Source of the DNA: Gracilariopsis chorda
Taxonomy: Eukaryota > Rhodophyta > Florideophyceae > Gracilariales > Gracilariaceae
Length of the DNA stretch: 64,000 bases
NCBI GenBank assembly: GCA_003194525.1
Contig: NBIV01000162.1
Coordinates: 101,189 to 165,188 of the forward strand
Direction of reading: 5' to 3'
The notes below the pieces were generated by a model that saw only the letters and a list, made by a program, of their open reading frames with translations, was not told the origin of the DNA and searched no databases. How positions within the stretch are numbered: position 1 is the first letter of the stretch; each line of letters starts with the position of its first letter. A program made the translations under genes and the position numbers. This document shows positions 10,868 to 23,602 of this stretch, piece by piece.

Positions 10868-11231
10868 CAATGGACGCTTTGGTTTGGAGACAGTTTTGAA
10901 ATAACTATTGATCGAAAGATTCTGAATTTCTTCCCTTCCATATTTACCTTTTTCCTCACAGGGGATGAGGCGCTACGTGTGGTGATATCGAAGCAGAACT
11001 ACATGCTGCAGGTAAACGGTTATAAGCTTCAAAGCTCGCCCAGCTGTGGTTGCTATGTGGTTTAACTTTCACCATGTTCAGTACGGACCACAGCTGTATT
11101 CCGAAGCGAAGTGATGCCTCTGGGTACAGCCCGGCGTTACCTGAGAAGATTCGATGGATGCCGATTAGAATCCGATTCTATACATACTGATAGCGAAGGA
11201 GTTCTTCCAAACCGACATCGTTACTGAAACA

Positions 11232-12133
11232 ATGATTGTACGATTCTGTTTGGAGCATCGTGGAGAACTCCTTCGCATGTTAAAGGATGGTAAACAAAGG
11301 CAATGTAGGAAACAAAGGGCGGAGCAAAACATTGGGAAGGAGACTGGAAAGAAAGAAGAGGAGTATTTGAATACAGTTCTGAGAGAACGGGAAGCGGAAG
11401 AAGGAAATCTCATGGGTGTTTTGAACCACCACTGTAGAGAGGCGACTCTTAAGCCGATGCCCTTGGGTACGCATGAACTTGAGGCGCGTGCTATACGAAA
11501 AAGCCAGCAAAACAAAAAAAAACAAAGCTTGTCCATGAGCTGAACCAAAGCTCTGTTCCAAACAACAGGATGTTTCTACCCCTCAAGATTCGAATGAAGT
11601 GACAAGTGACGGTTTCTGATTCTGCCCCGGTTGCAGCGGACATTCTCAACACATTGATTGAGAAATGTGTCTCATAGTGCTCCGAATTGATGTATAAAGC
11701 GCGTGATGAAAAAACTGAAAGAGATTCTGGAGTAAGTGGAGTATCAGGTGTAGAAGAGGAGCTGAACGAGATTCAGAATGGAGAATTTTGTGAAGTAGAG
11801 AAAGAAAAATACGAACATTCACCAGCAAAGACGATGAATCCGACAGAGACACAGGGAGACATAGAAGCTGACGAAAGTACGAAGTAGACCGCGGCGCCTT
11901 CTGAGATGAACGCAAAAACTCAACAACAGACTGAAGAGAGGAATAAGGCTTCGGAAAATGGTGTTCAAACTCACGAGCTGAATGACGAGATGGAAGCCTT
12001 TTCTGGTGCTCAGTTACACGACAAGCCGGACATGGAGCTACGATCAAATAATATCTCTGAAGGACGAACTAAGATGACAGGGTCATGTCTTCAGGTTCAG
12101 ACAGATTCCAAGAGAGATTTGAAGACAATGTAA
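11232..12133 (+). other. Charged low-complexity ORF fragments
   Basis: Three adjacent plus-strand frames (11232-11543, 11687-11887, 11906-12133) are rich in Lys, Glu and Gln (for example GKETGKKEEEYLNTVLRERE). They could be pieces of one coiled-coil protein broken by stops. I see no diagnostic motif. They lie in the same orphan segment. Confidence 0.25.
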
Positions 12134-12139
12134 CGCGGT

Positions 12140-13200
12140 CAGGGGTGCACATGAAACTCCAGGACCGTGGTAAATGTCAGACAGAGCTTTTGACGCCAAT
12201 TAAGAGGCTACTTACAGCTTTGAGTAGTTTTAAGGAGGTCTTTGACCTCCGTGCACTGTTTGCCTACATCGCTAAGACCTTTGGATACTCCTATGGTTTG
12301 CAATTCTTCTCGGTTTTGCAGACGAAGAAGTTGAGGTCTTCTGCGCTGCTCACCGGAAACGTGCGGTGTCTGCAGCACAGTCGCAGTGCCATTTCAATAC
12401 TCGGGCAAAATTCTATCCAAAGGTGAGCTGTTGGATATTTGAACAAGACCTGATACACACGCCATCTTTCAACAGTTTCCATGCCCTGACGATGCTGTGA
12501 AAAGCAGTTCTGAGGGCATCCACTCCTCTTAAGCCTCCCTTCATCAAGAATGGGAAGAGCACATACGGAAATTTGGAGAACATGTAACTCTATTATGCGT
12601 ATTTTGAACCATATCTTCTTTCCAGGGAGCTGAGTTCTACACCAGCTCATCCTGCTACCTTCTAGAGCATTCACATGTACATTTATCTCAAAGCGATGCA
12701 GACACAGGTAGCGAAGATGATACGGCATATGATGACTCCAGTGGTGCTGAGGACTTTCATTCTCTCTAGTGTGTGTTATATAGCATGAAATGCCTTAAGA
12801 TGGGAGGCTTATTTGATTGTCGTGCTTCGGGGAAAGGGGTGCACAAACTCAAACCCGAGCTTTGGAAGAAATAATCTTCGTTATCAAAGGAAGGAGGTAG
12901 AGGTTCCAATCTACCGAGCACGCCACGGCAAGCACCTATCTTAGAGGAAGGTATCAGGAAAGGTAAGGTAAACGAGGTAAAATGCTTGGATGTACTGCTC
13001 GATAACGCTTTTTAACGGGGACAGTGGCGTTAGAGGCAATTTTGGCATTAGTGCTTTTGACGCTGGCCCCCCTGATACGTCTCTAGACTCATGAACACAG
13101 CCCGTGTTTGCGAATGCGATCGTGCAATTCACAGCGCTGTGAGCTGCGAACAAGGCTTAAAACGGAGTGAAGAGAATGAAGTGCTCAATATGAAAGTAGC
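12140..13200. other. No recognisable gene
   Basis: Short frames on both strands (for example 12291-12728 minus) with no motif I can place. A palindromic stretch, AAGGAGGTCTTTGACCTCC, occurs at 12231-12249. Confidence 0.3.
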
Positions 13201-13260
13201 ATATGCACAGCAAGTTTGAGATGTGCACAGCAAGTTTGAGATGTGCACAGCAAGTTTGAG
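13201..13260 (+). repeat. 20-bp tandem repeat, 3 copies
   Basis: Three head-to-tail copies of ATGTGCACAGCAAGTTTGAG. The first differs only by A for G at base 3. Confidence 0.95.
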
Positions 13261-15077
13261 ATGAAGACGCTTTGCTCATTCACAGATTCTCAGATGACGA
13301 AGGGAAGATTCCGTCATGCTTCTTCGAAGTTTATGATGGAGAAATCCTGAATCAAGAAGGATCAGAATAAAGGGTGAAAGAGTGCCTTGGAGAGAAGGAC
13401 GAAAAGTACTGGACAGGAGAGGGTGATGAAGAACTGGGAACGCAATCCGTCCAGAACCCGATACCAAATGAGAGAATTGAGGTGTACTTTAAATCACCTC
13501 TCCTAGCGTATCTGGAAGCCCTTCTTTTCCATGGTCCCGGTTCTGCAGTTCTGAAGGAAGTTCAATTTATCGCGGACTTCTTCTTGTACAGCTTTTTCGT
13601 AAGGAGTTCTGTATACTTTGGAGATCGAAAGAGATCTACAGATAAGACAAAGTCTCCGAAGAGTCGTGGTGCTGAACGTGGGAATAGAAGAGTGAGGGTG
13701 AAGAAGGGTATCTTGAAGTGAGATCAATACAATGCAAAGATGAGGCGATGCCTCTTCTGTATAACGATTAAGATGGAATATTCAAGTAAGGAGGAGGATA
13801 GTGTAATAATCTACGTGGCTAGTTTAAATGGATGTAGACATGGACATGGCCCCTCCGGGAGTTTGGGTATGAGACCTCTCAAGCCGCAAAGGCGTTCTAA
13901 AGCGATATATATGACCATCGATTTGCATATACCAGTGAAAATCCAGGATATGGTACAGGTATAGAAGTGATATATCATGAGAACATAAGTATGCTAAAAG
14001 GAGTAGAAAGTTTTGATATGGTAAAGATATGATAATAAGAAAATTTGGTTATTAGTCGATATGCACTAGATATGTATGCGGTATATCATTGATAGTGGAT
14101 TGAGGGGATTAGGAAAGCTTCTGATATGAGTCCAATATATTTCGAGATTTCGGTATCAAGAACTGTTGAAACTTACTTCATAAATATATCCAATATATAT
14201 ACACATCTTTTGTGGGGTCGCAGAATCATGGTGTCTGATTCGAGAATATACCGAAAAGATATCTGATGTACATTTAAATTTTATCAGTTCTACGTTAATC
14301 TTATCAAGTCATATCAAACTTATATCTCAGATTTCTACTGGGATGTGGGCTTTGGATACACGATTCGATACCTGGAAGACAAGTAAAATCAAAAGATAAA
14401 TTCGGTATTGGCGAGGAAGAAGTTGAGGTATGCTTCCTCTACAAGCACTCCCTGCGATGTGGAATGTGTAAGGTTGTGTGACCTGCTGTTTTCGTTGACC
14501 AAGGACGATGCAGAGTATAAAATATTCTTTTCTCCGGATGATTCGGGTAGGATTAAGTAAGCTTTTTGGTAGTTTCTAGAGTGGAGGCAAGAATAACAAA
14601 AGTTCGGCATTTTCCCGGGAGTATCTGTTGATTTATTGATTGTAAAGCCATTTCCAATAGATACGGCTCTCGTCTGGTCACCGTTAATGGAAGAGCCAAT
14701 GGTGGTCATGTGTTGACTTTTTTCATTGGTTACATGGGCTCCAAGACAGAAGGGGACTTCGTACGAATTCTTTTCTACTTCAACTTATATTCGCCGTCTC
14801 ACCGGCGATTGTAGTGATGGACCAGAACACTGCGTGTAGAAAGGCAGCTGAAAAGGTGTTCAATTCGTCATATATAAACCTCGACTAATTGCACGTGACG
14901 AAGAATCAGAAGACGAACGGTGCCAATTGGTGTAGTAAGACTGGTAGGATAGATTGGATGCATGATATGAAGAAAGACCTGTCCCACTCAGGACGTCATA
15001 TACGTCGGAAACATTTTTCAAAAGAAGGAGAATGCTAGAGTCCAAAGTACTTTTATGCTTGTGATGATCGTCTCCCC
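13261..15077. other. Unassigned, with an AT-rich GATAT-rich tract
   Basis: Frames at 13374-13721 and 13740-13964 (plus) have no motif I recognise. Between about 13900 and 14340 the sequence is AT-rich, with many scattered GATAT, ATATC and ATATAT words but no fixed period. This looks like decayed satellite or transposon interior. Confidence 0.3.
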
Positions 15078-15683
15078 GTGTGGCATAAGTACTTATACAC
15101 CTATAAGTCGCATAGGCTGGTGTCTTGCATCCAAAATGCGGCTATACCTACCGGCTACATGTTACCTACCCGATACGTGTTTCATAGCACCGGCCACACC
15201 GAATCTTCTAATTCTGCATACAAGAAGATCCTTATAGCGAAGAAGATTCCCTTTTGCAAGGTTCCTTTGGAGGTTTGGTGTATATCACAAAAACGAGCTG
15301 ATAATCGGCACGTGGAACATGTACGAACCTTATCTTCGCAAATTGGGACATATCGCAAGACAAGAGAGCTTGAGCAATTTCTACCTGCAAAAGTTGTAGA
15401 CAACTTGGTGCCTGAGTACACGAAATACGCTTTGGCGCACGTCGTAGATTTGAGCTTGAAGCCATCAAAGAACTACATTCTTTCCAGCTCAGAAGTTTTG
15501 GATTATTCACAGGATGCATGGCCGAAATCAATCAGAAACTTGGCAATTAGTTCAACCCCAGCAATCGGACCTTTACCTCGATATAAGTTAAAATGGGGAA
15601 GCCACCTGAGTGAGAGCAGGACTTTTTCGTTGCATGAAACGCTCATCACAAGAGACAGTTGTACAATTCTGAAGACGTTATAG
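15078..15683 (+). CDS. Unrecognised 201-codon ORF
   Basis: The longest clean frame in the 10-18 kb segment. It has a basic N-terminal half (YKKILIAKKIPFCKVPLEVW) and a mixed C-terminal half (KYALAHVVDLSLKPSKNYIL). No signal peptide, membrane segment or known motif is visible. Its context between inverted repeats suggests a transposon-borne protein, but I cannot assign a function. Confidence 0.3.
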   Translation: MWHKYLYTYKSHRLVSCIQNAAIPTGYMLPTRYVFHSTGHTESSNSAYKKILIAKKIPFCKVPLEVWCISQKRADNRHVEHVRTLSSQIGTYRKTRELEQFLPAKVVDNLVPEYTKYALAHVVDLSLKPSKNYILSSSEVLDYSQDAWPKSIRNLAISSTPAIGPLPRYKLKWGSHLSESRTFSLHETLITRDSCTILKTL

Positions 15684-15689
15684 GGGTCA

Positions 15690-17747
15690 GGGGATGGCGT
15701 AAGGGCAGAGTTTATTGGTGTCTGTTCCTGTGGGCAACCGTGGTCCGTTGGCTTTGCATGTCGTCAGATGGTTCAATGTGGCATAGTTTATCAGGACGAG
15801 CATCTGTGATTTCCTGAACTACGAAAAATAATAGGATTCTTCATACATCTGGAAGCGCTTTTGTATGCATACTGGAGAAAAGATACATCTGTCTCGACAG
15901 TCCCAAACATGACGAATCTGAGGTCAGATACTCGATACTTCAACATCGAGGAGATCAATTCCTGACTATGGCTTGTTTATGGGTCGAAGGAGAAATACCT
16001 TATTTCTCTTGAGTCATAAATACTTAGAACCAGTAGGGAGGACTCCGACGTAAATGGGACCAATACGTACATGGAAGGAAAAAACCTCTACGATTCTTTA
16101 CATTGACAAGCTATTGGAACTATACTTGTTGCGTGGAGTGGAGTTCTCCGTCTTTTGAGGAATGCCATAGCAGACATTCAGCAAGGAACGGCGACACATT
16201 TCGAAGCTATAGGTACCTTTGAAACAAGGTTAGCTTCATTAACAGAACACGCGGAACAAACAGAAAACACTGTCACTTTACTGCATCCATCTTGTTCTAC
16301 AAAAGCTTTCAGTTCCTCAGGAATCCGTCCGCAAAACAATGGACGCCAGAGGGCACAATGGAGAAAGAAAAGCTTCTTGTAGCGCACAAAATAGTGGGGG
16401 AACACAAGCCTGCATTCATCCCAGGAAGCATCTTAGAAACACTTTCATACACCTTCGACATATTTGAAACCAGCTGTGGCACCCTCAACTTTTGCAGCCT
16501 CTGACGTGCAAGACAAAGCACATAGAATTATTTCAAATTTTCTCGGGCACATCTATTTTCTGTAGCATTGAGCATGCGCATTTGATCACTTTCATCGTTT
16601 GATGATCTCGTTGGGCTTTTTCTCTTCTTCATAAAAGCCCAGGTTTCTTGCTCCCATCACATTTCAGTTGATCTTCGGATGCAAGGTAAAGAGCACAAGA
16701 AAATAAGTACTGTTCTGAATCAACAGATCTGAACGATTGCGTTACCCTCTCATAGAATTCCAAAGGGACATGTCAGCAACTAAGTCGATGTGTAGCTACT
16801 TGGAAACCTGTCATACCATGTTTTTCTCTCCTTTTCATATGGCACCGAAGCAGTTATTCTTCCAAAGAGCTCGTCAAAAGCATGTACAGCCAGGTCTGCC
16901 CTTCGCTTCTGGTCTTTACGTTTTTGCAAATCACGTACCAAGAACGTGAACCCGAAGTCTTTCCTATCACTCCGATCTAGCTTTCGAGTAGCAGCTGTTG
17001 AGTCGAGAAATCTCTCCAGAAATCCACCAGGTTGTCAATCTCTATATCAGAAATGTTTCCAACAAGGTAGGAAAATCATGTGCAGAAAAGAGTCCCCTCG
17101 ATTGGTGAGTTCGCTGGACCTGCGAATAACTCGATAATCTTTTCCTGGAGTATGATCTTCGAACAACTCGTCTCCATTTGAGCCTCATGCACAAAACTTT
17201 TGTAGTTGGGAGGTTTGCTTTCGTCATCAAGACTTTTCTGACCTTCACTTGCTGACAAACTAGCCTAGTACTCTTCCATCGCTTGTTTATCATTCCTCTT
17301 CAAAACCTGTTTGTTCACTAACTGTGAATTAGACGCAAGCGCTTTTGCAGTTACTTCATATCGTGATCTACAAGATGTGGGTTGGCAGAAAGTAGCTTTC
17401 ACACTTCCCAGGTCAGAAGCCTGTGTAGCTCCACTTGCAGTTTTTCTCAGAGTACTATAAACCAACCAAATAAAGACCCCACTAGTCTCAGCGGCCCCAC
17501 TAAAGAAGCTGATGACCCAGGCTGAAGCGTCACCAAAAAGCCACCAAAAATACCCGAGAATTGCCGGTTCCATTGTCTCTCTAGAGTTCTGCGCGGCCAA
17601 GCTTGACCAGACGTGAATCATTCTGATGGAACGAATGATTGCAGAGCACGATGATGATTTTCTATGCCTCCTCTTTCTCGGCTACGCTCACCAGTTTGCG
17701 AAACGATAGCGCCAAGTGGGAATTTTGACATTTCCGTTGTTATGACT
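15690..17747. other. No recognisable gene
   Basis: Only short overlapping frames on both strands (16155-16382, 16292-16504, 17042-17293 and 17265-17621 among them). None has a motif I can place. Probably decayed transposon sequence. Confidence 0.3.
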
Positions 17748-17962
17748 TGGAAGCCGCAGAGAGCAGAGATAGACAGAATATCCTGTTTCTGCGGATGTAC
17801 TGGTTAAAATGCAAAAGAGGGGCTTATAATTGGCTACAGTAGGGTCTCAACTGGAGCGCCCATATGTGCCCTCCATTATACGTGCCCACTGACTCTCTCT
17901 TTTTGTTGGTGCAAATACGCGCTGCCTCACCTACACTATCTATATCGGGGGGTTTAGCGCTT
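17748..17962 (-). repeat. Inverted repeat, right copy
   Basis: Reverse-complement partner of 9944-10145. The plus strand reads GGCTACAGTAGGGTCT near 17831. The two copies face each other across about 7.6 kb, as terminal repeats of one large element would. No matching target duplication was found outside them. Confidence 0.65.
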
Positions 17963-17969
17963 TCTCTCC

Positions 17970-20900
17970 AGGAGGCATCGGTAGCAGCACAGCATTGTGC
18001 CTGGCCACAGAAGTTCACGGATTTAATTGTTTCAAAATCTCGTTTCTATCTGAGCAGCCCATTCTGGTGGCGGAGAACGGCACGACAGTAACAAGCCCAA
18101 ATTAAACAAAGTATCACTTATTTCCTAACTGAATGTAGAGCACCAGCCACCAAGAAAGACCAACTGAGGGCCTTCAAACAACCAGATGCACAAAACATAA
18201 TAACAGCAAACGAGCAGAGAAAACAAGTCTCCGTCTTCGATCCAATCCGGAATGACAAAAATACAATTGAAGCAAAGCGGCTGCTCGTGACACACGTAAC
18301 ACCAGTAGCAGTCCTGCAACTCTCAGCAAGACGGATAGATTACAACACGGAGGGAATAGAACGAAACAAACTCTGACCTCTGAAAGAAAAGCACTTAAAC
18401 AAGAAACGAAACTAAAGCCAGTCCCATCTAATCACAGTTGGGCCAGACCCGTAAAAGAAAGGAACGGTTTTGATCGAATACCGCAGCAGAAGCTTGAAGC
18501 TTAGTAACAAAGTGCGGGGTTGAGTATAAAGTCACCGGGACCATATGCTGGCGGTAAAATAGGGTGGATTGTAGATGAATAATGGTGTCCGAATCCCACG
18601 GCCGGGAAGACAGGGACGGAAAACTGAACTGGTGACTGGGTTTTGGGGTTTGAGTCCAAACTGGGGGGGGGGGGGTGATTGCTGTAGAGCAATCCTTATG
18701 CGCATACCCTCTAGGCGAGGTAGATCATGAACGATTCCAACCTTCGTCGGGGATATCTAAGATATCTAGAATGGATGGACGCATGGTCAGCGCAAGGACA
18801 TTATTCATGGCTGGCATGATTCACACGTGTCGTGTTGCGCCGTGGCCAGCCATGCCGGTAAAAGACACAAACTTGTATACCACACGTGTGGCGCACTACA
18901 GTAGTAGTATTCTTAGTTTTATTATGACCCATAGGACTTAAGGGAAGACAGCCCTGCCATTTCACCCAAAATTAAGGCAAAGCCGTGATTTGGCTCTGCG
19001 TTTATCGCCTGTGCAAAGTGACCAACTACTTCGGGGTTTCACCGCGTCGGGTCTCGTTATCGTCACCCGCACAGTATCAACTAGAACCACTGATCTGTCA
19101 TACCCCGTGGATTCGCTTAATGCTCACTATTTTACCGTATTAGTTACTTTTTATTGTGAGAACAGATAGTCGGTCGACTCAGTATTGAGTTGTACCGTGC
19201 TGGATGAATAAGAAAAAGCCCCGCCGCGGGTTATCTTTTCGCTTTCCGCACCACCTGCCGGGTTGTGCCTTTTCCTTTGGTTCTTTCCCCCTTTTTCTTC
19301 TTTTTTTTTGGGATTCTCCGTCAACTGGAACACCGTTTACTTGTACCTCTGCACTACGTCGAACATCTGGTGGCCCGATTCTCCATAAGAACACCGTCAG
19401 TGTAGCCGGAAGCCATCTTGTTTTTACACCCGAACGTGTGGTACAGAGGGCTCTATCGCTATGCCTACTTCGCAAGAAAGTAAGCTCTTGAACAACTTGA
19501 TACGATCCCCCGCGTAGAGTTATTGCTCGACAGTGGCCAGAGGTGGAGCAAAAGCAAGCTTCCAGCACCTTATGCAGACAAAACAAATGGTGATGATGCG
19601 CTGCAATTGCATAGTGCTGTAGACTGCCAGCTTGGGAGTAAGAAACTGGTCAGTAAATGATTACCGTGACGCGACAAAGCGCAAAAGGCTGTGACGTAAC
19701 CAAAAAAAAGTTGAAATATGGGACACGCGTACAGCCTCTGTCAAAAGAAATACATTCTATGGCCAGTATAGTTCGTTTATTCGCCACTGCGACTCAAAAT
19801 GTGTCGTCACCACTTTCACAATACCTTCGAGAAATTGATTCTGGATGCATGAGTGTGTGTGTTTTTACGAGCTGGTGTCTCTAATACCGAGGCCTTGGTA
19901 TTAGTTTTATAGGAGATATAGAAGGCAAATAATCTATTGGAAGGCGAAATTTCCCAAGTACACTCAATCAAATCTATGTTTGGCTGCCCTATCCGCCACA
20001 ACTTCAAGGTGAAACTTTGGCCGTGTGAAACTTTGATGGGCGAAACTGTATGTGTTCTCAGCGGTAGTCGCCAGTACCTTGCCATAATCTCTCACCAGGG
20101 CATTGTGACGAACTACAGAACTTTTTCTTACAGAAAACTAGGGTTCGATAATTTTGGTTTACTCCAAGACAAGAAGATCTTTGTCGTGCCGTAAATGAAC
20201 TACGGATAAACACACAGAACACTATGTCTGGATACCGCCATACAAATGGCAGCCTGCGCAGCGTTTGGGTGATAGACGAACTATTGCTTCTGTTCTGGGT
20301 TCGAGCCACTCACGTACAGGCGACAAGGGCTACAGTCCGCTCTTCCAGAGAAAACCTTCTGTGGGTACGGTATTGGCCTGTTCTGTGGGAGTATTTTTGC
20401 GGTTCAACAGACGGTATAACATGATAGAGCATGACGTGCATGTCTTCGAAACTGTGACGTAGTGTCTTCAGCGTTTTAGCGGCGACTCTGAGCTCCTTCC
20501 AACGTAACTGCGCATCTAGGCCATTGCCCGTTCATTCCAGCTGCTCGCGACCGGTAATAGGGTCTCAGAAGCGATAACGAATCCCAACGTTACCACAGTG
20601 TCAAGCGTTCTGTCGAGGGGGAACTTGCGCCTTTAGTTATAAGCTTCCAGTGAAAGACATTATACAAACGTTCGAAGGCAAGCGGATTCCAAATGTTCCA
20701 TTCGCAACAGGCAACTTCGGTCTGATTGCTAACATAATTTATTTAAAAAACCTGAGTTCTTTTTGAGTGGAGTCAAACTTGCTCATACTCCATGGACAAT
20801 CATCACGTACTCAGGGCTCGTTTCACTTTGGCATGTCCGGCTAAGTTGAAATTCATACTTTGAAAACACCACGCAGAACGAACTCCATTGTTCCTCACTT

Positions 20901-21400
20901 TCAACTAAATTATCTCACAAACCTGAACATCCCCCGTATTGTAATGATTTTATTGAACATGAGGGGAGGGTGTTGTTGATGAACGGGAGGCGCGGCGCCA
21001 AAAAATCTCCATGCAAGGCCACTTGTGCGCATGCAATTTCTACTTTGGCGCAACGCCTGCCTGCAACTTAAAACTTTCAGCAGCAGCAGCACCGACGCTC
21101 ACAGCCTATTGGCTGCGGCTGCTTCTTGACTGCCCTTGCTGCAAACTGGCTTGCAGTACAGGAGTGCAAACTGCTCAGCAGTAGAATGGCTGGCACTGCA
21201 GTCATTTGTGTATTGCCAGCCAATTGCAATCAAGTGCACTTAGACCAACACTTGTCTGTCAGAATTTACTCAAATTTAGAGTTTTTCCTTTACTATCGCT
21301 TCGAATCCATCAACCAAAATTTGGCTCTGGCGCAGCATTAAAAATCTTCTTTGCTGCGCGAAAACCAAGGATGGATCCGAAGGCATATTCTTGTCTCTCT
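17970..21400. other. Unassigned intergenic stretch
   Basis: No known domain found. A plus-strand open stretch without ATG at about 18115-18377 (CRAPATKKDQLRAFKQPDAQ and onward) looks protein-like but has no family I recognise. A pyrimidine-rich tract lies at 19275-19315. The region 20980-21250 is dense in short TGCA/CTGC complementary words, including a GGCGCGGCGCC palindrome (20990-21000). Confidence 0.3.
18663..18675 (+). repeat. Run of 13 G
   Basis: Homopolymer. Useful mainly as a place where assembly length may be unreliable. Confidence 0.9.
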
Positions 21401-21402
21401 CA

Positions 21403-21880
21403 CTTACCTAAAAATTGCTCTAACCACGAGTGCCATCCTTTTAAAAGCTTACTAAAAGACATAGGCGGAGCCATTTGGCGAGTCCACGTATCTTGTAACC
21501 TATCTAAGCATCTCTGCGACAACGACCTTCGCTCCCCTTAAAAAAATTGTAAAATGCACAATTTGATTTTTTGGCCCAAACTGCGCTAGCACTCGAAGGA
21601 GTGCTTCACGTTAATTCTTTGAATGATTTTGGTGTGCCAACTCTTTGCACCAATGATAATCAAACCTTTGAGACATCCAAAACGTTTGATCATCAGTAGT
21701 ATCTTGAGCGCACACCGCCTACGGTTCTCTAGCCTCAAGCTCCGGCCCTACCACGGTTTCCTGCAGGCAAGCTGCAGACGTCACAACTGCAGGAGAGAGT
21801 GGTAGGGCCGAAGGCCCTTCTTACCCTTGTCTAACTTATCTAAGGATTTCTCGAACAACGAGCTTTATGACCCCTTAGAA
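21403..21880 (+). repeat. Structured repeat family, copy A
   Basis: Contains three diverged copies of a roughly 48-bp motif (21403-21449, 21496-21548, 21832-21880) of the general form TATCTAAG-ATT-CTC-ACAACGAG followed by CCCTTAAAA. Between them lie hairpins: TTGGTG/CACCAA (21629-21653), an imperfect ATCAAAC...GTTTGAT stem (21659-21690), and a perfect 12-bp stem CGGCCCTACCAC/GTGGTAGGGCCG (21743-21754 with 21799-21810). A relative with the same order lies at 27455-27739. Confidence 0.7.
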
Positions 21881-22502
21881 TACATGCATAAACGCAAAAT
21901 TACTTCCCTCCAAACGACTAGCCAATGGTAGTCAAACGATATGCTCTACTCGCGTAAATAGATCGACCTCGTGCAAGATCTGGCACTCTCGAAATCCTCA
22001 ATTTCTATCAGCATCGTCAAACCCATCTCACAGGTGGCTATTTCTAAGGGCCAACGAACAGGCAAATCCTTGCTGCGTCCAATCAGGTGGTAGTCTTCCT
22101 ATTCCGTGTGCACGGTGTCGATCTTCGGGCCATCCGAGCACAAAATCATTTCCAAAAAAGTAATTTAAAGTGCCACGGAGCACCTCAATTTGCTTCAATA
22201 CAGGCTGTATTATGGACAACTTTTCCAATCATGTGCACAAGCGCGGTGCAATAGAACGTTTAAGGTGGCACAAACGGCATTGTTGAAGTTAGCGAACCTC
22301 GGTTAAGGATATATCGGCTGTAGCACTAGATGATAGTTGAAACAAAAAGGCAACTAAAGTGAAATATGTCGTAGATGGCTGCTGGAAGAAAAGCTTAATC
22401 TAACTTTAGGGTGCATTCTAGCTTATATAGAAAATCGTCAGCACATTAGATAATAGGTAAAATGGAAACTTATCCTATTCAAACAAGAAATTAAATTACG
22501 TA

Positions 22503-22706
22503 CAGTACTGCCTCCTTATACCATGCTAACAAAAGTAGTTAGAGTCTACGTAGTGCATACGTAGGCCGCACAGTACTGCAAACGAATACCCTTCTAACAA
22601 AAATAGTCTTAATCTATGTAGCACATACGTAGGCCACACAGTGCTACAAACGTAGAACCCCCTAACAAGAATAGGAATTACCTATACGCGGCTTATGTAG
22701 GTAAAA
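22503..22706 (+). repeat. 68-bp tandem repeat, 3 diverged copies
   Basis: Units begin at 22503, 22571 and 22639 with CAGTACTGC, CAGTACTGC and CAGTGCTAC. Each contains CTAACAA-A-TAG in the middle and ends near CATACGTAGGC. The exact 68-bp spacing is seen directly. The last unit is the most diverged. Confidence 0.9.
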
Positions 22707-23435
22707 TCGTCCGCGATATTTATTGACGTCTGAAACCAATACTAAATAGAAATGCATTCCATATGTACTTAGTAAAGTACTTCGTACGTAAACTATCAAT
22801 TTACTGCTGGTATTGGGAACATCTTGAGACAATGAGTGCAATAGTTATACGTATATTTCATGCAAGAAACTATTTTACAGCGCCAGTTCTCTACTAAACC
22901 GACAGAGACGGTACATATTCCATCGAAAGGTGATCACCAAATCTCTCAATCTCTGTCCTGTTCCTGCAATCCAACATGAGTTTTTCTTGGCATTGAACGC
23001 CAGCACGACGTGGTGGACCCCGGTCGGGAGCAGGCCGTCGTCCAAGAGATAATATACGGCCCGTGCATGATCGAGACAAAACGAATGAGCTTGCGCGGGT
23101 GGAATTAAGAACTAGAACCGAACTTCCCCAAAGTGTTATGAAACCTCATTACCCTGAAAAGATGTACTTGAACTCCTCTCATTCTTCCGGCATTCCACAG
23201 AAACAAGAAAGGACGGTTATGCGGTTTGCTGGGAGACCTCTTCAGGGCATTCACTATGGAAAATAAGTCTGGGATGCAAGGGCAGAAAATATTCGTCAAG
23301 GCCATGCGCTTCGACGTTCTTCACATCGGGAGTGCCAACCAATCAATTGCACTTTTGTAACGTGTTGCGAGACGTGCGCTGCAAACGGTCATCGAGCAAC
23401 TCGGTTTCCTCTCGGAGATTCGGCGTGGGTGCTTT

Positions 23436-23602
23436 TGATTCATATGTGCAAGTGTTGTGGCGCAGTTTTGCTTGGTGTGGAGACGGAAAAAACATGCTTT
23501 GGATATAAGAGCTTCACATGGTTTGGAGTTTCTTTCAAACGAGTGCATATCAATTCGCAGCTTGAAGACATATATCGCTTACGTTTTTTTCAAACGCTAT
23601 GA
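23436..23602 (+). pseudogene. Helitron N-terminal Cys-rich fragment
   Basis: A plus-strand frame reads HMCKCCGAVLLGVETEKTCF. Helitron Rep-helicases usually carry a similar Cys-x-x-Cys-Gly-Ala finger upstream of Rep. A stop follows at about 23600. From 23.6 to 24.7 kb similarity is weak and split among frames (23697-24239 and 24082-24471). Confidence 0.5.

Noticed and set aside
13201-13260. CRISPR-like array
   Set aside because: The 20-bp units are directly adjacent with no spacers, and the DNA is eukaryotic.
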